Shown one piece after another: positions 44,758 to 57,149 of a stretch of DNA of 64,000 bases (position 1 is the first letter of the stretch; each line of letters opens with the position of its first letter). Source of the stretch: Agrypnia vestita (Eukaryota; Arthropoda; Insecta; Trichoptera; Phryganeidae); the NCBI GenBank assembly GCA_016648135.1, contig JADDOH010023653.1, forward strand, positions 248,001 through 312,000. The letters run 5' to 3'. Below the pieces are notes generated by a model, which was not told where the DNA came from, searched no databases, and saw only the letters and a list, made by a program, of their open reading frames with translations. The position numbers and the translations under genes are program-made.

Positions 44758-45255
44758 TTGCCAAGACGAATAGGAATGAGCTGGGCTGCTTTTGGCAAAC
44801 TCAAACATATATTCAAGAACAAAGAGATCCCAATTAATCTAAAAAGAAAAGCGTTTGAATCATGCATCATGTCAGTGATGCCGTATGGAGTGGAGACTAT
44901 GGCCTTTACAAAGAAAAGTGTAGAAAAGCTAAAATGCACGCAACGATCCATGGAGAGATCCATGCTTGGAGTAAGCCTAAGAGATAGAATTAGAAATGAC
45001 GAAATTAGGCGCAGAACTAGAGTAGTGGATATCTTGGATCGTGTAGCGAAGCTAAAATGACAATGGGCAGGACAGGATGCTACAAGATGGCCTCCCAGAG
45101 TTTTAAAGTGGAGATCTTGGGAGAATAAAAGATATAGCCGCTGTGGGGGGGAAAGAAATGGCTACAATTAGCAAACAACAAAGAAGGATGGAAAGAGAAA
45201 GAAGAGGCCTATATCCAGCAGTGGAGAGACGAAGGCTGTTGATGAAGAAGAAGAT
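44758..45255 (+). pseudogene. RTE-like LINE C-terminal copy
   Basis: Open from 44,758 to 45,060: SWAAFGKLKHIFKNKEIPIN, SVMPYGVETMAFTKKSVEKL, ERSMLGVSLRDRIRND and RRRTRVVDILDRVAKLK, then a stop where WQWAGH is expected. It goes on in other frames (ATRWPPRVLKWRSWENKR, ...). This is the region downstream of the catalytic palm in insect RTE-like elements. A GAAGAAGAAG tail lies at 45,245-45,255. It is homologous to 17,398-17,830. Confidence 0.7.
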
Positions 45256-45779
45256 ACAACTGTAGAGTGAATTATACATTTCTAATATTGATGCTGATCT
45301 AGCAGATACCCATCACTATTTTAAAAATCCCCCTATACAAAATCAATTTTATTATAAATAATCCGAACACACAGAGTACTATTTTTAATTCTTTATTTAT
45401 AATGATTCTTTTAGACCACAACCCTATCACTCGTCTTAAAATTTGCGCATTTAATTTTACTCTGTATCAATAATAATTGTTACTAATTTTATTTTGTTGC
45501 TTGTTCACCACTTGCACATAATCGCACAGGCTATTTTATGTCTGACTGCATTGCGCTGAAAATAATAATAATCAATTCTTTACGAACGTCTCTTAAAATA
45601 TAGACATGCATGTAATTACTCGTAAAGTTAATTTTATTCTGATCGAACTAGTCACGACGTCACGACCCCTCTCACTAACTTAAATGACACTCATGAACTT
45701 TTCTCACAAAATCAATTGACGCAATGCGGTATTCCTTGATTATAATAAAGTGAATCGATCCAAATAAAAATAATTATTC
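45256..45779. other. AT-rich, no firm feature
   Basis: Nothing recognised. Confidence 0.35.
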
Positions 45780-46045
45780 AATTAAAGCCAACTCGTGGTC
45801 GGGCCGTGTAGGCTCGGAGCAGTTCAACTGGGGGGGCCGGACGAGCTCGGGGACCCGCGACCGGCTTCATGTTTCGTGTGAGCAACATGACGCCCCGTGC
45901 ACACCTGTGCAGGCGTCCGCGGGAACTTGTACGGCAAACCGTATTCAGGGCGCTAAAGTTGCCGCGGTTTACCGAGACTTGCGAACAAATTATATCGTGT
46001 GAGGTGGGCTTAAAATTATCAGCCGGGTGCATCGTTTGTTTTTGC
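45780..46045. other. CpG-rich island upstream of candidate gene
   Basis: A sharply bounded GC- and CpG-rich block, open on the minus strand for 84 codons (46,032 down to 45,781) and on the plus strand from 45,869. No protein motif is seen. It ends 175 bp before the ATG of the candidate gene at 46,220, so a promoter or 5' UTR role is plausible. Confidence 0.3.
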
Positions 46046-46219
46046 TTACAGAACTGTGTTTATTGGCCGAGTTACACTTATACAATTAACTTCTACATTT
46101 ATGATTATTTACCTAGCTTCCCTGCAAAAATTGATTGTAACTTATAAAATTCAATATAAAAAATCAATTTCCGTTAAATCTTTCAAATATTTTCCAAATT
46201 AATCATACATTAGTAGAAC

Positions 46220-46453
46220 ATGCGCAAAATGTCTGAATTCTCTAGTACCAGCACAGCCGAAGAATTGACCAATCGAAGGATATTATGGCAATACATTTCC
46301 TCACGCGTCCGTATGAAAAATGCTCGAGTGTCTCTAAAAAGAAAAGTTGAAGTAAGTAGTTATTATAGATTTTGATCCCATAAATATGTTTTTATTTATT
46401 GATAATAATAATAATTGCAGGGACATTTTTTAATAGGATGGAAGACAACGTAG
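46220..46453 (+). CDS. candidate two-exon small protein
   Basis: Exon 1 (46,220-46,351) starts ATGCGCAAAATG and is open for 44 codons: MRKMSEFSSTSTAEELTNRR, then ILWQYISSRVRMKNARVSLK and RKVE, ending in the consensus donor GTAAGT. A 69-bp intron ends in ATAATTGCAG (46,420). Exon 2 (46,421-46,453) adds GHFLIGWKTT and a stop. All junctions are phase 0. The product (54 aa) is Ser/Thr-rich at the N-terminus and strongly basic in the middle, likely helical, with no signal peptide; a nuclear or nucleic-acid-binding role would be a guess. Codon use looks coding and no repeat in the window matches. If the acceptor is wrong, exon 1 may be the first exon of a larger gene extending right. Confidence 0.4.
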
Positions 46454-46964
46454 TATATCGTTAAAAAATCAAAATACCATAAAAGTCCTTTTAATAGAAA
46501 GTAAAATTGAATTTACCAGTAAGCACATTTAAAATTAAAAAAGTGCATTTGAGTATTTTCAAACCAGTACGTAAATAGTAACGAAGCCTAATAATTTTTC
46601 AATGTGTAAAGTATGTAGTTTTTTTTCACTTCTATCAAGGTGAATGAAATGATTTAAACGCGATAATGTTTCTTAAGGGAAGATATGCGGATGATTTTTT
46701 TTTCGTTTTGCGCCTACTCTGTAAACTACCTTTGTATAATGTAGTGAAAAGTTTGTCAGTTTTTCTTGCAGCCGGTATTGTCCATATATTCAGAATTATC
46801 TCATAATGCTTAAATCGTATACTTTGCATCTAAATATTTAATGTCTGATTGAAAACTAGATCCGATGATACATTTAGTGATGTGTTACATCTTTCCTCTA
46901 GCTTTCTTGCAATCTGTGGCATTGATTTTGTGAAAAACGACGAAAATACGTAACAGGAAATAAG

Positions 46965-47021
46965 ACACCGGGGAAACGCGCGTACACCGGGGAAACGCGC
47001 GTACACCGGGGAAACGCGCGT
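46965..47021 (+). repeat. three exact 19-bp tandem units
   Basis: ACACCGGGGAAACGCGCGT occurs three times without a mismatch. It is followed at 47,040-47,062 by GCGCGC-rich sequence and a CCAAT word (47,033). It is a CpG-rich spot in AT-rich DNA. Confidence 0.9.
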
Positions 47022-47061
47022 AATTTCATTTGACCAATGAGAGCGCGCAGAGCGCGCGCGA

Positions 47062-48192
47062 TGGAAAGGGGACATCGTTTGTAAGCAAATCAATGTCCAG
47101 CAAGTGCCATCACAGCGAAGACGCAAACTTCCAACATTCAACGCTTCTGATTTTGCAAATATGCTTCGCGTCTGGCGTCAAGCGTGTGGATGTTGTAACT
47201 TTAATATATTTTGGCTTATATCTTCGAAACTATCCAATAAATACTTTTTTTTTTTACATTAATGTTAACAATAACTACCCTTAATGATTTACATTCTCAA
47301 ATTTTATGTTATTTATGTGATTATTTTTAAATATTTATTCAAATTTTCATACAATGTGTATGGCGGTACACTACCGCCATTTATGAAAATAAATAAAAAC
47401 ATATAATTCACCAAACACATTTCTAAATAAAAATGCGTGTGTAGATATACGGTACCTACCTAGTGCGGCAAAATTCAATAATAAATAAATGCACATTCAT
47501 TTTTTTTATTTACAAATTAAAAAATATAGAGGTATTAGCTTTTTTAAATTTTGATGTTAATTTCTGTCGCTGCTCAATTGATATTTTTAATTGTGAGATG
47601 TCAAATGTTACATATCATATGCGACTACTGTAAGGCTCGCTCGTTTTTTAACGTATGTGCGTATTAACTTTCCGCTAATGATTTATTATTATTATTATTA
47701 AGTGTGTTTTTAAGTGCAGATTCTTATATTATTTAGAATAGGTACACATAAAAAATATTCTAAAGAAAATATATGAAGACTACATTTGATGAGAACAATG
47801 TCTTTAACTATTAAAAGACTGTGCTAAAAAAAACTTTGGGGACGGTGGAGTAACACAGCGTTACCTGATTAAAAATCGGCATAGTTTTTAATATGTAATA
47901 AAATATACATAAATACGATACAGATAAGACTTTTAAAAGGTCCCTTTATATACTTATGTAAGGTAAACATACATCATACATATTTGTATAATTTTAGTAA
48001 ATTATTATAAAATTATGGCAAATCGAATTTGCGTGCGCTTCCGCCGACGTTTCATTAGCGACTGAATACAACGAAGGAACGAAGCGGTCGCCAGCTCGCC
48101 TCAGTCGCATGCACTCCGTCTTTGTCTAACACGTGTTACCCGACTCTACCGTACTCTTTCTATATTGTTATTGTTTTCGCCGAAACCCAAGC
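47062..48192. other. AT-rich, small hairpin only
   Basis: At 47,343-47,390 'attttcata...atggcggta' is inverted as 'taccgccat...tatgaaaat'. The same ATGGCGGT core recurs in the hairpin at 48,193. No gene is seen. Confidence 0.35.
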
Positions 48193-48239
48193 AACCGCCA
48201 TCTCTGTCCTACGTGAAATGTAGGACAGAGATGGCGGTT
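48193..48239. repeat. perfect 20-bp hairpin
   Basis: AACCGCCATCTCTGTCCTAC (48,193-48,212) is exactly inverted at 48,220-48,239 around a 7-nt loop. It sits in a GC-balanced stretch (48,020-48,320) unlike its AT-rich flanks. It may be the centre of an old fold-back element or a structured RNA. Confidence 0.75.
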
Positions 48240-48319
48240 ATATTGTCGTGCTCTTTCTTGCTCGATTTAACTGCGATGTACAATATTCTGCTCTCTCTTG
48301 CACACTGGCCGAAAATACG

Positions 48320-49734
48320 AGAGTAATGGATAAATATTTTTTAATTAAAAAATCCGTACATTCCTAACAATTTAATTTAGTAATTTTGGTGTGAAAATGT
48401 CTATTCGATGATTACAAAAAATGTGACGTTTGAGTTTTCGTAAATAAGGGAGATATTTCATATTTTGTATGACAGGTAGACCTACGTTGCATCACTGACA
48501 CACATGATTTAAGGGTCTTTGCTGTGTAGCGACTATAGAAATTATTCGAGTCCATTTGCAAATAATAAAGGCAGGTAATTTATCTACATTCTAAGCCTAT
48601 TTCAAAAATAAGTTATAAAATAAAAAATAAATCAATTCTGAAAGCGGAAGAATAACGCAACAATTCAAATAGATGCCAATATCTCTTAAATTACAAGTAT
48701 TTACAAATTTTTACACATACTAATATGTTTTCTGAAGTATAACACGAAAACACTGAAAATTTAACTTGTATTATTACTGAAATATAATGAAATATATAAA
48801 ATGAATTTGTTTGTCCAAAATTAATATTTTTTTATAATATTAACATAGTACCAGGAATATGAAATATTTACTATAACAATATTATTATGCGAGAGATTTG
48901 CGGGATCCATGTTCAGCTATTGCTTGGATCCCGGCAAAGGAATCATTTTATTAAACATACTTACAAAGCTGCGGGACGCCATACCGTACTTCCACTCACA
49001 TTGTACTTTGTTCTTATTTCCTCTTCTGGGAATCTTGTCTTACGTAAAATCCCAAAGGATGCCTATCTCTTTTCGAGTCTTCCTCGTAACTTTTCTTCGC
49101 TGACAAAATCAGGTCTGCGCGATTTTATCGGATCATAATTCTGATTATCTTTTCCCGATAGATTTTTAATAAAGAAATGTGAACCTCAACACAATGCGCT
49201 TATCTACTACTTTAGTTCACTGTCTACTTCATTTTCTACTTTCTTTACTACAAATACTTAATAAGCTTGCGAAAATTCTTGCAACAGCAAAACATTTTTA
49301 AAATTAGATTAACAATTATTAAAAGATCTTAAAAATTGGTTACATGATATGAATTTATAAACGTATGAATGCCTTACAGAAGCCAAAAATACCTTTTGTT
49401 TAAAAGCATCCAAAAATGAGACCTGTTTCTATAATTACTATGAAAAATATCACAAATATCATCTTGTCCAGTGAGAACGATTCTGACATCCTGGGTTTAT
49501 TTTATTTTGTGGTGATGAGTTACAAGTAATTCGGCTTTTTGGCCTATTCCAGCCTTAAAAATTACAAAAATAGAATAATATATTTTTTTTAATTGTATTT
49601 TTAAATAATTAAAAAAAAATTTTTAAATAAATAATAGTAAATAACTTGTGTCCGAAATTAATACTAATAACAGCAATCTAATTAATATAAAAAAATAGCG
49701 AAACGTCGCATATTTTATCCCAATATTATATTTC
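48320..49734. other. mostly AT-rich, no firm feature
   Basis: At 48,887-49,138 overlapping 64- and 83-codon plus-strand frames lie in a GC-balanced patch. No motif was recognised. Confidence 0.3.
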
Positions 49735-50290
49735 TTCTTCTTCTTCTGCTTCATCTAGGACTGAGTTCTGTCATTGCTCTGAGCCTGCTCCTGGGATACA
49801 GATGTCCAGCTATCACGCTATCTTTTATGTGGTCTTCTTGGGACTCTGGTACCAGACGGCAGCTTGTTCGCTGCTATGCTCGCTACTCTCTCAGAACAAG
49901 CTCTCTCCATATGATCTCTTCAGTAACGTCTTCTAGATCTTCCCCATCGGACAATATCCTCGATGTCATAAGTCCTTCGTATTCGGAATTCCTCACTTGG
50001 TCTCGGATTGTCAGTCCCGCAATGGGTCGGAGAGTCTTCATCTCAGTTGTTCTTAGGAGATTTTTAGTTCTGGTAGTGTCAGCCCTTATCTCGATACCGT
50101 ACGACATGATTGGGTGGACACAGGTCTTATATATCTTCACTTTGCTCTCCTTGAGCATGTGTTCGTTTCTCCAGACAGCATTTCTCAAGCATTCAGCAAC
50201 AGTTGCGGCTTTGTTTGCTCGCTCTCTACTTCTTCGTAGAGGTCGTTACTGCTGGATATCTCGACACCCAAGTACTTGAAACTCATTACT
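49735..50290 (-). pseudogene. RTE-like LINE C-terminal half, minus strand
   Basis: The minus strand reads MSFKYLGVEISSSNDLYEEV, ANKAATVAECLRNAVWRNEH, SKVKIYKTCVHPIMSYGIEI, RADTTRTKNLLRTTEMKTLR and IRDQVRNSEYEGL. This is the region following the YADD palm ('FKYLG', 'Y-K-T-x-V-x-P-x-x-x-Y-G-x-E') in RTE-like elements. It is open for 101 codons in the best frame and broken elsewhere. A (GAA)n-type tail lies at 49,735-49,747. It is homologous to the scrap inside the transposon at 13,530. Confidence 0.7.
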
Positions 50291-51540
50291 TTCTCTATTA
50301 TTTTATCATCATTATTTAATTTTATTATATTTTATTTAATTAATATATAATTAATAAATATAATATAAAAATATAAATAATAATTAATAAATAATACAAA
50401 AAATATTATATTTAATTATTTCAATATTTTATTTAAATTCAACAGTGGTATCATAAAAAAGTGAAATGAATCAATGATAAGTGATATATGAGTTCTGTAT
50501 TATCCCGGCTTCCGCACAATGGTCGTGAAATTTGGCAATTTTTAATAAAAAAATACGAATCACGCCGCACCTACCTCAAACACACCCGTCAACCATATCT
50601 CTTTGTAAAATTATGTGGCTTCCTCCGGATTAGGCAAATATCTGTCTGCTATTTTAAATAAATCCGGATCTCCACAAATATTTCTCCACACATATTGAAT
50701 TGAAGCTCCTTTCCGGCGCGGCGGCCGAAAAACCTGGCGAAGGAAATACCCGAATCAAAATTCCTCCCTCGAAGCGCCGACTCCATTAGGGGCTCGTGAC
50801 CTGCCTGCGCCCCTCTGCTTAAGCCGGTGTGATACTGTCAATTTTTTACATCGCTATTTAGAATTTTTAAAACACCGCCGAAATTAGATAGCGCGGGGAA
50901 ATAATTCGCGACATTATTCATAGCGTATGCTCGGCTTCCTGTAAATTTCGCACTTCTTTCGTTCGTATTCGAATTAATCGGTGTCGTTTCTCACCGTAAT
51001 ACATATCTGACGTTTCTCGCGACTAAATTCTCAATCGTTCACTGTCAACGCAGCGGGGCATTAAATTTTGCGCGAAGTGTGTATAAGCACACTCGAAAGG
51101 ACGTGTCACTGAGCAATTTTATTCCGAGCGATTTTTAACGAAATAAATTATCCAGCTCTGCTTTCACCGGCAAATGTAATTTAATTAAATCGATTTACTT
51201 ACGTAAATTCAATTGATTTAATAGAAACATTGCAAAAAGACAGTCACCATTTGGTGTGATAGATCATATATTTTTCAATTCGATAATTCCAGTTAGTAAA
51301 AAGGTTACATTTATTACGTAATGACTATTGAGAGATCGTAATAGATAAAGACAATAACATTGATTCGAATGTTTGGAATTAATTTTTTTAATAAAATTTA
51401 GTGAACAAAACATCATTTTTAATCAAAACATCAAACCATAACATCGCATGAACATTTTATGCAACGGTCATTAATAATTAGTGTGCCCTGTCAGGAAGTG
51501 TCGTTCTGATACAACCCGCGGAGCTCAGTTCACTTTACAG
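50291..51540. other. GC-balanced low-copy region, no gene
   Basis: After an AT-rich stretch (50,291-50,500) comes about 700 bp of balanced composition (50,500-51,200) with no repeat signature, no long frame and no relative in the window. This is the profile of unique, possibly regulatory DNA. Confidence 0.3.
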
Positions 51541-54500
51541 AAACCTCGCAATGGATGAAACAGCTAACCGGAATGTACGTAGATCTACATTTTCAACAAA
51601 AATGAAAGTATTGAAATGAATATTTTCGAGGGTCCAGATAAAGTTGTGTAGTAAACACACCTTTAAAGCTAACAAAAAAAATTGATCCAATATATTCCAT
51701 GACTAGAGTTTATTCCTGAAATCCTGTTAGTTTTATATTGAAGAAAACGATTCGTTTGTTGCAAAGATTAGGTCGTGTTTCTTGCGCCAGTTTTCGAGGG
51801 TGTATTTTTTCTCTAATTTGGAAATCCCCTAACGCCACCCCCGGGAAGGCCCCTGAGTAAATTAATTCCCGCCACGGCCCAACTTATAACTACCCTCCAT
51901 GATTTATTATGTGCGAAGCCTTGCCAGCCATGTGAATCATCTTTCAGACTAAGAGAGTATAATAATCAAATAACCATTACACCTACACAAATGGGGGATG
52001 ATTCCACAAACTGGGAAGGGAAAGTGCACAAAGCGCGTATTCAATTTAAAATATTTGTATTTTAATGATTTTACACTAAATTCTATATTTACTCATAAAT
52101 TTAAACATTGCTTATTTCATTTACCACAATTTTCAATGGATTTTATTTTTCAATACAAAAATCCAAGAACTACGTATGATATTCAATCACCATTAATTTT
52201 TCGGTGACTCGACTATAAATGAAATGAAATTTCATGAATACAACATTTATAATTTCGTTCTTTGGATTCTAATACATTTATGACAAAAAATATCTTCTAT
52301 TTTCCAATTCAAAATCTCGTAATTTATATTGCAATTATTTCTTTCTGAATATTGTTTTATTTAAATTTTTAATTTTTCCATTTAAAAAGATTTGACTGTC
52401 AGAAATTGTCCATAAAATCAGACAGTGAGATGCCGTTTATCTGACGTTTTCGTTGCCGACTCTATTGAAGTTTAGAAACATATTCGTACATAGCGCGAAG
52501 GCTATACATTGATGAATAGCCCCGTAGAATCCCTACCGTAGTACGTAATGAAAATGAGGACCTACACCTATATCGCGCAAAAGCAATTTCTCTAACGAAC
52601 GTATCAAGACACTGCTTGAAAATGACATTATTTAGTGAAGTGACAAGATTTAAATAGGTTAGTTCTCTCACTCACATACCACGTTACTTTTCCTTACTTT
52701 CCTACGTTACTAAATCCAATCTTCTCTCATTTTGTCAAGCAAAACTCTGACGAAGAAATTTTGGTTTGCTTAACATGGAAAATGGTGATTTATGTAACAA
52801 AATATAAGTTTTTAAATGTAAAGGTACTCAATTCTTCAATCCGTAGTTATTTTATATTTATTTGATTTATATATTTATTTTCCAAATTAGGTTATTTTGT
52901 GTGTGTGTGTTTTAATTCCTTTCAGAATTCAGGACTTATCCCAGTGAAGAAAATTAACAATAATTATCCACTGTACTACTTTATGCTAACCATGAATACC
53001 GTACTCTATTTAAATTCAATCGGTTTTCTTTGACAAAAAATCTAAATTTCATCAAAACCGTTCAAGACAAGAAATCATTTTTTGGACAAAGGAAAATTTG
53101 ATGTCTCTATTTCGAAATATTTGGTAATTATAGTTTTACATAGCACTATTTAAAAAAACTGATGTGCTATAGAGATTTCATCGGAACTGTTGCCTCTTCA
53201 CCAAAAAAAGTTCCGCCGGTTTCTCAGATGTAAACCACCAGATCAGAAAAGTCAAACATGGCGTTGCTTCGACAAGTTACACAAATATAAACTTGCTTCA
53301 TATTAATGTTGCCAGTTGGTAACTTGTCTTTCCATAATAAGTTTTTTGTCTTCTTATTCATAACAATTATTGTGAGATCTATTCATAGTATTATTATTTT
53401 AAGGTGACCCCGGCGACAATATTTACATGCAGAGTGCGCGATCAATACCCGGACACGTTCTGTCTTATGCCATGAAAAGCCATGTAACAATTAATATCAC
53501 CTTAGAATATATTTGGTATGAGGTAATAAATCCTAAAGTGAATTGTTAAACAAACATGGACTTTTTCTTGGGAAATTCACAGTCTCTGTTAAGTTAATTA
53601 TGATGAATACTAGTCCATCCCTAAGATGCGTTGCGCCTGCAAATTATTTAAAGAAAATTTTAACACAGGAAACGTGAAAACGTGTAAAAATGAAAATTGT
53701 GCCACAGGAAACGGATGATACGATGCATAATTGGAAATGAATTCTCTTACCTGTAAAAACAAAATGATATATTTATATCAAACATAATAATTTTGTTGGT
53801 TCCGTCGATCCATTTATTTGCCTATCCCCGTAACTTCGCGTAACGTCCGTAATTTCGTTCGAATTCATAACTAAAAAAAACAAATTAAACGATCGGAGAC
53901 GGAGCTTAAACCCCGGACCACCAAACCCGAACCGGCCGCTTCACGCATGTCGCTAGGGCCGCCTCTCCATGGAACGCCACAAAGATTTCCCCACGCGTTT
54001 TTATCGTGGTCGAAATTCCCACAGAAAATCTATCAGACAAGAAAAAACACGCGCACTCAAAAGCGCGGACATCTGTGTTTACGTACAGATAAGATCGACA
54101 ACGTGTGATGACCCTAGGTGGTGTCGTATTAAATAAACGAAATACTGTAGCAAAAACGTCGCCAAGTTAAAATTTAACATTATATATTTTCATTGCAATC
54201 TCCTGTTCACGGCTACAACTGAGATGGTTTTAACGGGGTGAGCCTATTAAAATAAACGTTGGCGAAATAATACTAAATAATATAAATCTCCTTTCAATGC
54301 ACATCTTCGAAAGAGTTGAAAACTTCACCAGGAGCACTTCAATTGAAGTACTAAATACTTACCTATGGCTCGGTTTACTTTTTTAGACGAAACACCGAAC
54401 AAGCAATTTCATATATCTGACAAATTCTGGAAAATTCTTATTGCAAATGCATTTTTGAAGGTTAATATTGACATAATTAGACGATTTAGACATGAAAAAT

Positions 54501-55560
54501 TTACATAAAACGAATCTTTAATATGTTTTTTAATGGTTTTGATACAAAAATGATTTCCACTGGTGAAATATAAGGCTCTACAAATTGAAACAAAAATGTA
54601 CTCGGGCATAAAAAATTATGAAAAATTTTGTACAGCTGATTAGATATCATTCACTGACATCTGTTAGCGTAAAACAGAATATATCAATGTGTCAAAAAAT
54701 GACAATTTCATAGAAATTTTACGTTTTGTTGAATGAACAATGTAATATCTCAGGATATCTTTGTTTAATAAGATTTATGTTTCACAAGTATGTTGTTTAA
54801 TATTTACATTATCGATTTTGACAATAAAAAACATTTTTTTAATAGAAGTTAGTTGTGAGCGAACGAAAACAATTAGTTGTTTACAATAAATATATGTTCA
54901 AATCAGCTGTTTATGTTATTAGATTTTAAAACAGAAATAGGGAAGTGACTTTTCGAAGGTGCGTTTAATTTTTCAAAAGGAACCTACCTAAGTTTTATAT
55001 AAAAAGATATTAATTACACTTCTCTGTATTTTCTCGGCGGATATTGATGCAAAAAAAATTACAAAGACATATATATTAAAGGAGTGGGGTATAAAAAGTG
55101 GAATTTATATATATAGATGAGTCTTTTGATTTTTTTCGTTTTTCGGCAATCGCTCTGTTCAGCAGAGCCCGACATGGCTCCTTTTAACAAAAATTGCGCG
55201 AAGCCGCGGTCGAAAACATTTTTTTGCCTCATATCCGCATGGTACACGCGAAACCGCTAATAACTTTGCGATATTTTGTCCAAATTTTAAAATTTTTACA
55301 AATTAAAAATTGTTAACCTGTTCCGGAACTTTATAAAGCATTTTGAAAATTTTCCCCCGTCGTCCCTGCTCGAGACGAGCGAAAGAGAAAAAAATGAGAA
55401 AATGTAAAAAAGGAGTTTTTCATTTGCAATCGCGCGATATTTCTATATCGAATTTCGTAAATTTTAAAAATTCTAAAACTCCAACGTCGGCCCTTCTCAC
55501 TTTCAACCGCTGGGATTTTTCATATTTCTTTAGGGACGTGAAAAATAAAAACACCTTGTT
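51541..55560. other. low-copy DNA, no recognisable gene
   Basis: GC-balanced patches at 51,780-51,950, 53,800-54,080 and 55,140-55,260 are separated by AT-rich DNA. An ATG in good context at 51,552 is followed after eight codons by GTACGT (see findings). Short frames such as 52,462-52,671 have no motif. Confidence 0.3.
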
Positions 55561-56900
55561 TTGATGTTTTTCGCCAAGCGCGCAGTTCCGGCGACTGTAG
55601 ACGCGGTTTAAATGGGGAATTCGGGTTGAGTACGAGGTTCAATTGAAGGATAGAGTGGCCGTCTTTTCCGCAATTTAAATTTTTTTTTTACTTCCACCCA
55701 TTTTATTCGGCGATATGGCAATCGATAGCATATATGGCATGGCATTTGCGGCTGTAGCTTTGCGACGGTGAGGCCCATATCGATTTTAATTATCGCGTTT
55801 TGTAGCGCAAGGGTTTTCACGCGTTTACGTATTTTTTAGTTTTTCTCTATCTCTTTTTTTAAAAAATTTATAAGCGAATACAAAAGTTTTCAAATAAAAT
55901 AATAAATAAAAATTTCTGACATTCACTTAGACACCTGTTAGGTTTTTTAAAAGCTTGAGTTTTCGAAACATTTTTGATGTTTAGTATTTTGTCTGTAACT
56001 CCGGAAAACCTAACCCCATTTTATTTGGCAATATGGCAATCGATAGGGAAATAGTACCACTATCGAATGTACTAAAAAAATTTTTTTTAACATGGCAGGC
56101 TTCAAAATTACATTCCCAGTTTCGCGGTTTTGGCCGTAGCTTCGCAATGAAGATGGAAAAAATATTTATATTTAATAAAATCTGTACAAGTTAACGTGAT
56201 GTATCTTTTTGCATTTTTAGTTTTTTCCTATCTATTTTTTTAGAAAATTTATTAACAAAATAATTATTTCCATTTTTTCCGGGGCCAGGTAGACATCTAT
56301 TGAGAATTTATATAAGCTCGAGATTTCGATAAATTTTTGATGTTTGCTTTTTTGGCTGTAATTTCTTAACGCATCAGCTTATTTTAGTCATCGATATGTC
56401 AATTGATAAGGAAATAGTGTTTCTATCGAGCGTACTGATAATAATTTTGTTACAATGATAGACTTCACCGCTTTAATCCGAGTTTTGTGGTTTTGACAAT
56501 GGCTTCGCGGGAAATGTTTATATTCTTATTCTTAAAAACACAATTTGTAGAATTAAACGTTATCAATCTTTCAGTATTTTTAGTTTTTTTTATCTTTATT
56601 TTAATTAAGAATATATAAAGTAAATAAATTATAAATATTTTAAAACTTTTCTTTGAATAAAGATAAAAAATAAATAAAAATGCAGAAATATAGACAACGT
56701 TAAATTATACAGACTGAATTTTTTGGAATTGTATTTTAAATATTCCCCGTGAAGCCACAGACAAAACAGCTAAACGCGGATGAAACGGACGTAATTCTAA
56801 ATTCTGCCATTGTAAAAAAATTTTTTTCGTACGTTCGATGGAAACACTATTTTCTTATCGATCGAGATATCGACGACTAAAATTGCATCATGCATTTAGA
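55560..56900. repeat. diverged ~320-360-bp tandem repeats, last unit inverted
   Basis: Three plus-strand units share, in order, 'tttttgatgtt(t)', 'ctgtaactccgg/ctgtaatttctt', 'ccattttattTGGCAATATGGCAATCGATAG', 'ATCGAATGTACT', a poly-T/A run and 'gttttGGCCGTAGCTTCGC'. The landmark 'cattttatt.ggc' occurs at about 55,698, 56,016 and 56,378. A fourth unit is present inverted at about 56,745-56,885. Similarity is only about 65-75% by eye, so the array is old. No coding capacity. Confidence 0.6.
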
Positions 56901-56943
56901 AGTTATGGCTAAAAGACATAAGAACAAAAATTTAAGGAGGTTA

Positions 56944-56962
56944 AGGTCGGACTGTCCGACCT
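56944..56962. repeat. short perfect hairpin
   Basis: AGGTCGGA-ctg-TCCGACCT, an 8-bp perfect stem with a 3-nt loop in AT-rich sequence. It is too short to assign a role. Confidence 0.4.
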
Positions 56963-57149
56963 CCAAATGCAAATGGTATGAAAATCCCCGTGCATCAGAA
57001 TATATTCGCCCGGAGATATTCCCGTACGAATGGAACCAATATCACACAAGCAATCGTAATATTATTTATTGCCACATAATTATTCCGAACTCAAATTTTC
57101 CCAAAAATAACTACATTTCGATAGTGAAAATAATTAACCGTAAAAGATA

